Notes: generated by a model not told the origin, from the sequence alone. 32,857 nt of DNA from an uncultured beta proteobacterium (GCA_903897925.1 CAIUDG010000116.1:1-32857), one strand, 5' to 3'; positions 8,683 to 16,263 are shown, counted from the first letter of the stretch. A program made the numbers and translations.

Positions 8683-9753
8683 ATGCAGATTCAGGCCCGC
8701 TTTCAGCTCGAGCACCCTGGTTTTTCGCTGGCGGTGGATCTGCAACTTCCCGGCGCCGGCATTACCGTGCTGTTCGGGCCTTCGGGCTGCGGCAAGACCA
8801 CCTTGCTGCGCTGCATGGCCGGGCTCACGCGGGCGCCCCGTGGCCAGTTCATCGTCAACGGAGCGGTCTGGCAGAACGACGCCGGGTTCCTGCCCACGCA
8901 CCAGCGTCCCCTGGGTTATGTGTTTCAAGAGTCGCATCTGTTTGGGCACCTCAGCGTGCGGGGCAATCTGCGCTATGGCCAGGCACGGGTCCCCGCGGAT
9001 CAGCGCCAGATTGGCTGGGACAGCGTGGTCGAGCTGCTGGGCCTGGGGCATTTGCTGGACCGCATGCCGCAGGGCTTGTCCGGTGGCGAACGCCAGCGCG
9101 TGGCGATTGCCCGGGCCTTGCTGACCAGCCCGCGCCTGCTGCTGATGGACGAACCCCTGGCGGCGCTGGACGCGGCACGCAAAAACGAATTCATGCCGTA
9201 CCTGGAGCGCCTGCATGGCGCGCTGGATATTCCGGTGGTGTACGTCAGCCATGCCCCCGACGAAGTGGCACGCCTGGCCGACCAGGTGGTGCTGATGCAG
9301 GCCGGACGCGCCGTCGCCGTGGGCCCGCTCACGCAGATCTGGGCCCGCCTGGACTTGCCGCTGCCACTCGGCGAGGACGCTGGTGTGGTGCTGCGCGGCG
9401 TGGTGGCACAGCGCGATCTGGCGTGGCATCTGGCCCGGGTGGAATTCGACGGCGGCAGTTTGTGGGTGCGCGATGGCGGCCATGCCATCGGCGCAGCGGT
9501 GCGGCTGCGCGTTCTGGCACGCGACGTCAGCATTTCGCTGGCGCCGGTGCACGACATCAGCATCCAGAACAGCCTGCCAGCCACGGTCGAGGAAATCGCT
9601 GGCGACTACCACCCGGCGCTGGCGCTGATGCGCGTGCGCGTCGGTGCCGCGCCTTTGCTGGCGCGGCTGACCCAACGCTCCGCCGCCGCACTGGCGCTGC
9701 AGGCCGGCACCCCGGTATGGGCACAAATCAAGGCCGTGGCCTTGATTGGCTAG
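8683..9753 (+). CDS. modC: Molybdate ABC transporter ATP-binding protein ModC
   Basis: The 356-residue protein has a Walker A motif (GPSGCGKTTLL near residue 28), the Q-loop VFQESHLFGHL, the signature LSGGERQRVAIARALL, Walker B (LLLMDEPLAALD) and the switch histidine in VVYVSHAPDE. A C-terminal TOBE domain (about residue 290 onward, ISIQNSLPATVEEIAGD) is the usual molybdate-sensing extension of ModC. The ATG at 8683 begins MQIQARFQLEHPGF. It is the last gene of the molybdenum group, and its stop codon lies in an inverted repeat shared with the convergent ferredoxin gene. Confidence 0.95.
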   Translation: MQIQARFQLEHPGFSLAVDLQLPGAGITVLFGPSGCGKTTLLRCMAGLTRAPRGQFIVNGAVWQNDAGFLPTHQRPLGYVFQESHLFGHLSVRGNLRYGQARVPADQRQIGWDSVVELLGLGHLLDRMPQGLSGGERQRVAIARALLTSPRLLLMDEPLAALDAARKNEFMPYLERLHGALDIPVVYVSHAPDEVARLADQVVLMQAGRAVAVGPLTQIWARLDLPLPLGEDAGVVLRGVVAQRDLAWHLARVEFDGGSLWVRDGGHAIGAAVRLRVLARDVSISLAPVHDISIQNSLPATVEEIAGDYHPALALMRVRVGAAPLLARLTQRSAAALALQAGTPVWAQIKAVALIG

Positions 9754-9805
9754 GCGGCTGGGCGGTAGAAATCGCTTTGCCGCCGGCGCATTTCCTTACG
9801 CCTAG
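9750..9805. terminator. Inverted repeat between convergent modC and ferredoxin genes
   Basis: CTAGGCG (9750-9756) pairs with CGCCTAG (9799-9805); each arm includes the stop codon of one of the two convergent genes. A nested pair GGCGGC (9753-9758) and GCCGCC (9779-9784) gives an alternative stem. There is no T-run, so a bidirectional terminator is possible but not proven. Confidence 0.45.
9760..9775 (+). repeat. 16-base direct repeat, copy 1
   Basis: GGGCGGTAGAAATCGC occurs here, just after modC, and again in the same orientation at 32283-32298 at the 3' end of modD. The bases immediately next to the 16-mer differ on both sides. Confidence 0.7.
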
Positions 9806-10089
9806 AGTAGCTGCACGGTGATCGCTTCTTCACCCAACATCGCCTGGCATGCCAGGCGGGAGTTGGAACTCACACCCACCGTCGCATCCAGCTTTTCATT
9901 TTCCGCCCGCTGAATTTTGGACAGACTCTTGCGCCCCACCGTCACATGGACGTGGCAGGCATCGCAGCGCCCTTCGCCACCACATTTGCTATGGATCGGT
10001 TCGCCCACCGATTGCAGGGCTGCGAGCAGGCTGCTGCCGGCGGCAACGTCGTAGGATTTTCCAGAGGGAAGAACGGTCAGAGTGGTCAT
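9802..10089 (-). CDS. 2Fe-2S ferredoxin at the end of the nifB operon
   Basis: A 95-residue plant-type [2Fe-2S] ferredoxin. The cluster ligands are visible as C-x5-C-x2-C in SKCGGEGRCDACHVHV and a fourth cysteine in SRLACQAMLG. The ATG at 10089 (MTTLTVLPSGKSYDV) is chosen; an in-frame TTG at 10104 would add five residues and neither has a good ribosome site. It is the last gene of the long minus-strand run from nifB. It may carry electrons for cofactor assembly or for the neighbouring DegT-like and SIR2-like proteins; no partner is proven. Confidence 0.9.
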   Translation of the reverse strand: MTTLTVLPSGKSYDVAAGSSLLAALQSVGEPIHSKCGGEGRCDACHVHVTVGRKSLSKIQRAENEKLDATVGVSSNSRLACQAMLGEEAITVQLL

Positions 10090-10136
10090 GGTGTCAGTAG
10101 GCAAGATGCCATTAGGTTAAAAAAAAGTGTCCGCGT

Positions 10137-10982
10137 TCAGGCCGCCACCGGGCGCGCCAGCGCAGCCGTCAGCGCCGCAGCAAACTCGGCCAGCGGCATG
10201 GCAATGCGGGTAATGTTCTGTTCCTGCAAAAAGCGCGCTTCCATGCGGGTCGGCTCCTGCGGCAGCACGGCCCAGTGCTGGTCACTGGAGCGCTTCATGA
10301 TCTGGCGCGCGAAGCAGCGCGTCAGCTGGTCGTCAAAGCGGCACCCCAGAAACAGGAAGTTGCGGCCGGTGCGCCAGGCCTGCACCGCCGCAGGAATCGG
10401 CGTCTGGATATCGATCTCGGTCAGCACTTCCACAAAGTCACTGTCCGACACCAGGTAATTGGCGGCCGGGCCGTGGCTGCCCAAGGGCTTGTAAAGCATG
10501 CGCGGACTGCCGTCCGGCAGGTCCGCCAGCAAAGCGCCATCGCTGCCGTAGGCACCAGTCCAGTCGCCGAAATGCTCGGATTGCGACAGGCCCTGGATTT
10601 GCAACCAGTCGCCAGCACCGGCTTGCTGTGCCAGTGCATGGGCGAACGTGTCGTCGTACCAGGTATCCACCCACAAACCGGCGCCGCTGCCGGCCAGCGC
10701 CAGATGCAGCGCCGACGGCTGCGGGGTGTTGGCAAAGGCCTCGTTCATCAAATGCACCACCGACTTGCGGTGCTTGAAGTTCTCGATGAACTGCGCCGCC
10801 TGCGTCAGGCGCTTGCGGATCTTGTGCGGCACGCTGACCTTGGCCGTCATGCTTTCGGCCAAGGCCAGCGGCGTGCCCGGCACCTGCACCGCGCTGCACA
10901 GCGACAACATGTCCGGGCCCAGGTAGGGAATCACGGCGGCGCTTTGCAGGCCGCCGGCAATGGTGTGGATCAGGTCGGTCAT
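10137..10982 (-). CDS. SIR2-like protein with degenerate motifs
   Basis: The 281-residue product looks like the SIR2-like (SIR2_2-type) domain: an N-terminal strand-loop AVIPYLGPDML (residues about 16-26), the central LYKPLGSHGP (about 163-172) followed by YLVSDSDFVEVL, then FLFLGCRFDDQL (about 210-220) matching the usual lLfiGyslxDp. The NAD-binding GAG-type loop reads LGP, and the KLHG motif reads KPLG, so the usual catalytic histidine appears absent. It starts 12 bases after the DegT-like gene. SIR2-like domains are often NAD hydrolases or deacylases; this copy may instead be a binding or scaffold protein. The fold assignment is by motif reading only. Confidence 0.65.
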   Translation of the reverse strand: MTDLIHTIAGGLQSAAVIPYLGPDMLSLCSAVQVPGTPLALAESMTAKVSVPHKIRKRLTQAAQFIENFKHRKSVVHLMNEAFANTPQPSALHLALAGSGAGLWVDTWYDDTFAHALAQQAGAGDWLQIQGLSQSEHFGDWTGAYGSDGALLADLPDGSPRMLYKPLGSHGPAANYLVSDSDFVEVLTEIDIQTPIPAAVQAWRTGRNFLFLGCRFDDQLTRCFARQIMKRSSDQHWAVLPQEPTRMEARFLQEQNITRIAMPLAEFAAALTAALARPVAA

Positions 10983-10994
10983 GGGGAGTCCTTG

Positions 10995-12155
10995 CTAGTA
11001 AATGGCGGCGCCGGCACCGACATTGGTGGCGGTGTCCTTGAGCGTCTTGACGATGTACTGGACCTGCGCTTCGTCCAGCTGGGTGTGCAGCGGCAGTGCC
11101 AGCGCGCGGTCGCCGATGCGGTCAGTGTCGAGCAGTGCGCCACGCTGGCGACCAATGGCGTCGCCCGCCTGCATGTAATAAAACTGCTGGTGCAACGGGT
11201 GGCTATAAGCCGCCGTCTCGACCCCGCAGGCACGCAGGTCGTCCATCATCTGGGCGCGGGCACTGCCGGAAAAGCGCTTGCCCAGGTGCACCACGTAGAG
11301 CATCCAGTGCACCTCGTCCACCTGCTCGCCAATGTACGGCGGCTTCACGCCTTCAAAGCTTTGCATCTGCTCGTGGTACCAGGACACCACCTGGCGGCGC
11401 GCCTGCAGCCGGTCGTCCAGGCCGCTGAGTTGCGACAGGCCCAGCGCCGCCGTCAGTTCGCTCATGCCGGCCTGCAGCGGCACGCGGGCGCCGACCGACA
11501 CCGAGCTCCGGTCGGCCAGGCGGCGCTGGCGCAGGTAGCGCAGTTCGTGCAGCAGCGCCAGGTCGTCGGTGACCAGCATGCCGCCCTCCCCGGTACAGAG
11601 CGCCGATGGCGCCGAAAAGTCAAACACCGAGAGCGCGCCAAAGGTGCCCACTTGCTGGCCCTGGTAACGCGAACCCAGGGCCTCGCTGCTGTCCTCGATC
11701 AGCGTCAAACCATGGGCCTCGGCGAGCGCGCGCAAGGGCGCCCAGGCCGCCGGATGGCCGTTGGTGTTACCGGCCAGAATGGCGCGGCTGCGCGGCGTGA
11801 TTTTCAGGGCGGCTTTTTCCGGGCTCAGGCTGCCGGCCCAGTAATTGATGTCGGCGAACACCGGTGTGGCGCCGCACAGGGTGATGGCCTGGGCCACCTG
11901 GTGCCAGGTGTGCGAGGTGCAGATGACTTCATCGCCAGGGCCGATACCGAGCGCCCGCAGTGCCACCCAGGTGCCCAAGGTGCCGCTGGCCACGGCCAGC
12001 GCATATTTGCGCCCGACCCAATGCGCGAAGGCGGTTTCAAAGGCTTCCACCATCGGACCGTCGCCCCAGCGCGCCGACTGCAGCACGGCAGCCACCAGTT
12101 CCAGGTCGCGCGCACCGCAATCCGGTTCAAACAGGGATATCTGTTCGACGTCCAT
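10995..12155 (-). CDS. DegT/DnrJ/EryC1-fold protein lacking the PLP lysine
   Basis: The 386-residue protein has the fold-type I layout of sugar aminotransferases: SGTLGTWVALRALGIGPGDEV (residues about 57-77, wherein TLGTWVAL is the phosphate-cup region), the aspartate that holds the PLP ring nitrogen in LIEDSSEALGS (Asp155), and TGEGGMLVTDD (about 188). The residue that forms the Schiff base in ArnB-type enzymes, six positions before the EGG glutamate, is Ser184 here (FDFSAPSALCTGEGG). Aminotransferase chemistry is therefore unlikely. The ATG at 12155 follows the preceding stop by 2 bases. Nitrogen fixation needs no nucleotide-sugar enzyme, so the role is open. Confidence 0.85.
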   Translation of the reverse strand: MDVEQISLFEPDCGARDLELVAAVLQSARWGDGPMVEAFETAFAHWVGRKYALAVASGTLGTWVALRALGIGPGDEVICTSHTWHQVAQAITLCGATPVFADINYWAGSLSPEKAALKITPRSRAILAGNTNGHPAAWAPLRALAEAHGLTLIEDSSEALGSRYQGQQVGTFGALSVFDFSAPSALCTGEGGMLVTDDLALLHELRYLRQRRLADRSSVSVGARVPLQAGMSELTAALGLSQLSGLDDRLQARRQVVSWYHEQMQSFEGVKPPYIGEQVDEVHWMLYVVHLGKRFSGSARAQMMDDLRACGVETAAYSHPLHQQFYYMQAGDAIGRQRGALLDTDRIGDRALALPLHTQLDEAQVQYIVKTLKDTATNVGAGAAIY

Positions 12156-12157
12156 GC

Positions 12158-12436
12158 TCAGTCCTCGGTCAGGATCAGGGCGGTGGCGGCGTCCGCGCGG
12201 TCGGTCACCGACCAGCAATGGCCATTGCTGGTGGCCAGGTAGACGCGGCGGTGGCCGAGTTGCAGCGCCGGTGTTTCGTCACGCATGTCGATGGCGTCCA
12301 CCACCATGACACGGGTCTGCGGGTCGCGCGCGCGCCATAGCGCGGCAGCGTCACGTACGCTGGTGGCGGCGCCAATCACTTCACTGGCGCTGCGCAGATA
12401 GTCGGCAGTGATCGGGGGATGCAGGTGCGTGCTCAT
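12158..12436 (-). CDS. Unrecognised 92-residue protein
   Basis: A small soluble protein, MSTHLHPPITADYL at its start and TDRADAATALILTED at its end, not assigned to a family. It has one cysteine (NGHCWSV) and no membrane segment. It is placed 6 bases after nifT and 2 bases before the DegT-like gene, so it is part of the nifB operon. Its linkage to the DegT-like gene suggests a shared role. Confidence 0.75.
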   Translation of the reverse strand: MSTHLHPPITADYLRSASEVIGAATSVRDAAALWRARDPQTRVMVVDAIDMRDETPALQLGHRRVYLATSNGHCWSVTDRADAATALILTED

Positions 12437-12442
12437 GGGGTT

Positions 12443-12661
12443 TTACTCCTCCGTCAGGGCCAGGCGGCGGGCTTCCACCGTGATCGGCAGCGGGGTATCG
12501 GCCGGCATCTCGGGCAACACAAACTGCCAGCCATTGGCCAGCGTGACGAGGCCGCCCCACATGCCGGGAAGGGCCATCGAAACAATCGGTTCCTCGAGAT
12601 CTTTTTTCGGTACGTAACCGGTCAGCACGCCCTTGCTGTCTTTGCGGATCATTAGTTTCAT
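12443..12661 (-). CDS. nifT: NifT/FixT family protein
   Basis: A 72-residue protein, MKLMIRKDSKGVLTGYVPKKD followed by DLEEPIVSM and GGLVTLANGWQF, the typical NifT pattern. Two ATGs lie side by side at 12664 and 12661; GGAG is 3 bases from the first and 6 from the second, so 12661 is preferred. NifT is commonly linked to nif structural genes, but its mutants usually show little effect and its function is unknown. Confidence 0.92.
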   Translation of the reverse strand: MKLMIRKDSKGVLTGYVPKKDLEEPIVSMALPGMWGGLVTLANGWQFVLPEMPADTPLPITVEARRLALTEE

Positions 12662-12690
12662 CATTGGCTCCAGGTGGGAAAGTCGTCGTT

Positions 12691-13833
12691 TCAATGCACT
12701 GCTTCTGGCACCAGCAGTGGCGCCAGCAAAGGCGGCAAATGGGTCAGCAGGTAGGCCACTTCGGCTTCGGTGCTGCTGCGCCCCAGCGACAGGCGCAGTG
12801 CCGCCAGGGCTTCGTCTTCGGCCACGCCCATGGCTTGCAATACATGCGAGGGCTGGCTGCCGGCGGAGGAACAGGCGGCGCCGCTGGAGGCCGCCACGCC
12901 AATGCGCTCCAGGCGTTGCAGCACCACATCGACCGACAGCCGACCAAAGCGCAAATAGCTGGTGCCCGGCAGGCGGGCGCAGTGCTGGCTCCAGACATGG
13001 GTGCTGGGCAAGGCCTGCTGCAAGCCGGCTTCCAGCTGGTCCCGCAAGCGGCGCAAGCGCTGCGCCTCGGCCGCCACGTCGCCCAGCAGTTCCAGCGCCG
13101 TGGCCATGCCGACAATGCCGGGCAGATTTTCGGTACCGCCGCGCCGGCCGCGCTCCTGGCTGCCCGGCATGGGCGCCACAAACGGCGTGCCCTGGCGCAA
13201 CAACAAGGCGCCGACGCCTTTGGGGCCGTGAAACTTGTGTGCCGACAGGGACACTGCGTCGGCGCCGCTGCTGCCAAAGTGGAACGGCAGTTTGCCAATC
13301 CACTGCGTCGCGTCCACATGCAGGGGGGCGCCGGCCGCATGCGCCAGCGCCGCCACTTCGGTAGTGGGCAGCAATACGCCGCTCTCGTTGTTGGCCGCCA
13401 TCAGGGAGACCAGTGCCACGTCGGGGCCGATCAAGGCACGGGCGGCGTGCAGGTCAAGCCGGCCCCCGGGCAGCACCGGCAAGAAGTCCACCGGCAAACC
13501 GGCCTCGCGCAAGGCCTGCGCCAGCCGCAGCTGAGCGGCATGTTCGGTGCTGCCAAACACCACCCGGCAACGCGGCGGCGCGGCCGCGGCCAGCAGGCCG
13601 CGCACCGCCATGTGGTTGGCTTCTGTGGCGCCACTGGTGAAGACCACTTCTACGGCTTTGCATCCGAGCACCTGAGCCACCCGGGCGCGCGCCTGTGCCA
13701 GCAGGCGTTTGGCATCCTGCCCCGGGCCATGCTGGGAAGAGCTGTTGGCCCAGTGCTGGCCCATCACTTCAAGCATGGCCGACATGACCTCCGGGGCCGG
13801 CGGCGTGGTGGCGTTGTGGTCGAAGTAAATCAT
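12691..13833 (-). CDS. nifS: Cysteine desulfurase NifS (nifB-operon copy)
   Basis: A PLP-dependent cysteine desulfurase of 380 residues that would supply sulfur for Fe-S cluster and cofactor assembly. The start MIYFDHNATTPPAP is typical, the PLP lysine is Lys200 in SLSAHKFHGPKG and the sulfur-accepting cysteine is Cys321 in SSGAACSSAGSQPSHVL. STEHAA holds the usual catalytic histidine. It lacks the IscS-type C-terminal tail found in the second desulfurase of this window (20623-21867) and is quite different in sequence. The start overlaps the preceding stop by 4 bases. No nifU is adjacent, unlike the common nifUS pair. Confidence 0.92.
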   Translation of the reverse strand: MIYFDHNATTPPAPEVMSAMLEVMGQHWANSSSQHGPGQDAKRLLAQARARVAQVLGCKAVEVVFTSGATEANHMAVRGLLAAAAPPRCRVVFGSTEHAAQLRLAQALREAGLPVDFLPVLPGGRLDLHAARALIGPDVALVSLMAANNESGVLLPTTEVAALAHAAGAPLHVDATQWIGKLPFHFGSSGADAVSLSAHKFHGPKGVGALLLRQGTPFVAPMPGSQERGRRGGTENLPGIVGMATALELLGDVAAEAQRLRRLRDQLEAGLQQALPSTHVWSQHCARLPGTSYLRFGRLSVDVVLQRLERIGVAASSGAACSSAGSQPSHVLQAMGVAEDEALAALRLSLGRSSTEAEVAYLLTHLPPLLAPLLVPEAVH

Positions 13834-14174
13834 GGCCAAAACTGCCGTTCCGGGTCGCTGCACAAGGCCTGCAGCAGGGCGTCCAGCGGCGCATTGCGCA
13901 ATCTTGGCACCCATTCGTGGCGCGCGTGGTCACGCGAACACAAACACCACTGGTTGCTGCCATTCGGCACCAGCAAGGCGATGTCGATCATGCCGCCCTG
14001 CGGGTCCACCTTGCGCGAACAGCACGGACTCTGGATGCGGTAGGCCTGGCCTTCGAGCAGCACCTGCGGACGCACATAGCGGTAACGCACACGCTCGCGC
14101 AAGGCCCGTTGCACACGGTGCAGCGTCAGGTTGCGAACCGGACTGCGGGTGGACGTGGGCGCGGCGGCGGACAT
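13830..14174 (-). CDS. Small cysteine-containing protein, DUF3024-like
   Basis: A 114-residue basic protein. The C-terminal half (NQWCLCSRDH, then HEWVP, then ALCSDPERQFWP) resembles the DUF3024 pattern of W, charged loop, W and a final DPxGxFWG-like end, so that family is a tentative call. It carries CC in QSPCCSRKVD and CLC further on, which could bind metal. Its ATG at 14174 follows the nifZ-2 stop by 10 bases and its stop overlaps the nifS start by 4 bases. Function unknown; the coupling to nifS hints at sulfur or cluster handling. Confidence 0.75.
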   Translation of the reverse strand: MSAAAPTSTRSPVRNLTLHRVQRALRERVRYRYVRPQVLLEGQAYRIQSPCCSRKVDPQGGMIDIALLVPNGSNQWCLCSRDHARHEWVPRLRNAPLDALLQALCSDPERQFWP

Positions 14175-14184
14175 AGGGAGCCGA

Positions 14185-14490
14185 TCAGGCGCTGACGCTG
14201 GGGTGGACCGGGTCCTCGGTCTCCGGCAGCAGGCCGGCCGGCGCCGGCACCAGTTCAATTTCCAGGCAGCCGACCACGGCCTGTGCGAACTGCACCAGGT
14301 AGACCGGTTCGTTGATCTCCTGGGCGTGGCCGATGTTGACGATCTCGCCGACCGAGCCGCGCGCAGCAAGCAGCGCGTCCAGCGCGTGCTCGGGGTGGCT
14401 GCCGTCATTGTGCAGATCGTCCAGGGCGATCACGCGCTGGCCCCAGGCGTAGGCCGGTTCGCGGACTTCCATTCCAGGCAGGGTGCTCAT
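14185..14490 (-). CDS. nifZ: NifZ-family protein, second of two tandem copies
   Basis: A 101-residue protein with the NifZ-type small beta domain: GQRVIALDDLHNDGS near residue 18, GEIVNIGHAQEIN in the middle and VYLVQF later. NifZ acts with NifW/NifM in P-cluster maturation of NifDK. The ATG at 14490 overlaps the preceding nifZ-like gene by 4 bases, so the two are probably translated together. It differs strongly from the first copy, so this is an old duplication or two specialised forms. Confidence 0.85.
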   Translation of the reverse strand: MSTLPGMEVREPAYAWGQRVIALDDLHNDGSHPEHALDALLAARGSVGEIVNIGHAQEINEPVYLVQFAQAVVGCLEIELVPAPAGLLPETEDPVHPSVSA

Positions 14491-14849
14491 GTTTGCTCCT
14501 TCAACGGTGTGGCAGATCCAAGGTGTTGCAGCGCCTGGGCTTTTTCGCCCAGCTGCGCCAGCACCTCTTCGGGCAGGTGGTCCAGCGTGCACAGCTCTTT
14601 GGCGCGCATGCCCACGCGGTGGCCGGACTCGACGAAGTCCACCGCATAGATGTAGAACTGCTGCAAAAACGTATTGATGTTGATGACGTAACCGATGTCA
14701 CCCTTGTGTACCAGCACTTCGCCGATGTCGCGGCCGTTGTACGTGCCATCGTTGCGCACCACCGAACGCGCAATCACGCGCTCGCCATAGGCAAAGCGCG
14801 GTGGTGCGGCAATCTCGATTTCGTCGCTGTCCCGGGCAATATCAACCAT
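14487..14849 (-). CDS. nifZ: NifZ-family protein, first of two tandem copies
   Basis: A 120-residue NifZ-type protein with YGERVIARSVVRNDGTY near residue 21, GEVLVHKGDIGYVIN in the middle and a C-terminal tail (MRAKELCTLDHLPEEVL). The family is linked to maturation of the P-cluster in the MoFe protein. It overlaps the LRV-protein stop by 8 bases and the next nifZ start by 4 bases. The longer tail and the higher similarity to typical NifZ make this the better candidate for the true orthologue. Confidence 0.87.
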   Translation of the reverse strand: MVDIARDSDEIEIAAPPRFAYGERVIARSVVRNDGTYNGRDIGEVLVHKGDIGYVININTFLQQFYIYAVDFVESGHRVGMRAKELCTLDHLPEEVLAQLGEKAQALQHLGSATPLKEQT

Positions 14850-15684
14850 GCGCGTCTCCCGGCGCGCTGGACAGCGCGCGCAAACGTTGTTCCACCACCT
14901 GGCGGATGTCGGCTTCGGCGTCGCCCTGCATCAACTGCAAGGTCGCCACATCGGCGCGCTGGGCGACTTCAAAACGCACCCGCAAGTCCTCGTCCTGGCA
15001 CAGTCTTGCCAGCAGCGCCACCGGCAGGCGCTCGGCCACGGCGCGGCGCACTTCGGGCTCGCGGTCTTCGGCCATGCGCAGCAGGGCCGGCATATCCAAG
15101 CGCTGGGCCACGCGCAGGCGCACCGCCCGGTCGCTGTCCTGCACCATGGTGGGCAGCAAGGCCAGCGGCAGGCGCTGGGCAACCAGTTCGCGCACGCCAT
15201 AGTCGGCATCGTTGCGCAGGGCCAGCAGTTCTTGCGGACTCAGGCGCATGGCGACACGCAGACGGACTTCCCGGTGCGGGTCACGCAGCAACTGCTGCAG
15301 CTGGGTCTGCGGCAGCCGCAGGGCCAGTTGCAGGCGCACGGTTTCGTCCGGATCGTCCAGCAATGGCATCAGCCGGAACACGTTGGCATAGCGTGCCGCA
15401 ATGGCGCGCACCTCGAAATAGGGATGCGCCAGTTGTTCGTCGCACTGCGCCGGGTGCCAGCGAAAAAAACGGTCGATGCGCCGCGCATACACGTCCTGCA
15501 TGCAGGCATACCCCGGTTCGCAGCCGTCGCGCTCGGGCAGACCGCGCAGGCTGGCGTAGCGACAGTCGGCACAGCGGATACTGCCGCCCTGCCAGTGCTG
15601 GGGTGCAATATCATCCGGCGGCGCGCGCCCGCCTGCCGCAGCCTGCGCGCGTTGATCCTGGCGTGCGCCCGCGACCGCCATCAT
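14842..15684 (-). CDS. 4Fe-4S leucine-rich-repeat-variant (LRV) protein
   Basis: The 280-residue product matches the LRV Fe-S protein first seen next to nif genes in Azotobacter vinelandii. Four cysteines near the N terminus (38, 41, 55 and 61, spaced C-x2-C-x13-C-x5-C) would bind a [4Fe-4S] cluster. From about residue 108 to the C terminus there are at least six 24-residue helical repeats, each starting with a DxxxxVR-type core such as DPDETVRLQLALRL, DPHREVRLRVAMRL and DSDRAVRLRVAQRL. Function is unknown; a protein-interaction scaffold that senses redox or iron is a reasonable inference. It overlaps both neighbours. Confidence 0.9.
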   Translation of the reverse strand: MMAVAGARQDQRAQAAAGGRAPPDDIAPQHWQGGSIRCADCRYASLRGLPERDGCEPGYACMQDVYARRIDRFFRWHPAQCDEQLAHPYFEVRAIAARYANVFRLMPLLDDPDETVRLQLALRLPQTQLQQLLRDPHREVRLRVAMRLSPQELLALRNDADYGVRELVAQRLPLALLPTMVQDSDRAVRLRVAQRLDMPALLRMAEDREPEVRRAVAERLPVALLARLCQDEDLRVRFEVAQRADVATLQLMQGDAEADIRQVVEQRLRALSSAPGDAHG

Positions 15685-16244
15685 GGCCTTGCCGTGGGCC
15701 AGCCGCGGACCGGGTAATGGGGCGCGGTGTCGGTACCGCCACCGCTCTCGAAATGTTTCAGCATGTGCGCCAGCACCGCACCCCGGACATGGTCCTCGGG
15801 ATCCAGACGGCGCAGCGCGCCAAGCATCCGATGGGCCTCGGCCATATCGCCCAGGCGCATGTTCAGATAGGCCAGGCCTTTGAGAACGAACAAATAGAAG
15901 CGCACCGCGGCATCGTGGCGCGCCTGCTCCTGGCTCGGCACTTCGTCACCGAAATTCGGCCCCAGCGCGGTACGCGCAATGGCCAGCGCGTCTTCGCCAA
16001 CGGCGCGCGCCATCTTCAAGCGGTGGCCGTAAAAGTGGAAACGGTACAGCGCGATCAGTGGCGCCGGGTGGCGCGGCAAGGCTGCGCGGGCCTGCTCCAG
16101 CAGTGCCTGGGCTTGCTGCGGCTCGTGCTGCAGCAGCGCGGCCTGTTCCATCAACGCCAGCACTGCGGCCGGCAAGCCGCCCCCGATGGCGCCGGCAGCA
16201 AAGGCGGCCAGGTCATCTTCCAAGGGGGGCTTGCCGTAGGCCAT
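15681..16244 (-). CDS. Helical-repeat (TPR-like) protein of unknown function
   Basis: A 187-residue alanine-rich helical protein. The pattern of helix pairs (ALLEQARAALPRHPAPLIALYRFHF, split here as a TPR-like unit from about residue 38, and LKGLAYLNMRLGDMAEAHRMLGAL near 135) fits two or more tetratricopeptide-like repeats. No catalytic motif or cysteine is visible. The ATG at 16244 begins MAYGKPPLEDDLAAF; its stop overlaps the LRV-protein ATG by 4 bases. Coupling to the LRV protein suggests the two repeat proteins work together, which is inference. Confidence 0.78.
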   Translation of the reverse strand: MAYGKPPLEDDLAAFAAGAIGGGLPAAVLALMEQAALLQHEPQQAQALLEQARAALPRHPAPLIALYRFHFYGHRLKMARAVGEDALAIARTALGPNFGDEVPSQEQARHDAAVRFYLFVLKGLAYLNMRLGDMAEAHRMLGALRRLDPEDHVRGAVLAHMLKHFESGGGTDTAPHYPVRGWPTARP

Positions 16245-16263
16245 GGTGTGTCGCCGCTGCGCC

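Noticed and set aside
10090..10104. TTG start at 10104 for the 2Fe-2S ferredoxin
   Set aside because: It adds only five residues with no ribosome site; the ATG at 10089 begins at the usual ferredoxin first strand.
10275..12242. A 655-codon open frame on the plus strand across the SIR2-like and DegT-like genes
   Set aside because: Antisense to two coding genes with coherent motifs and tight operon spacing; its translation is low-complexity and has no ribosome site.
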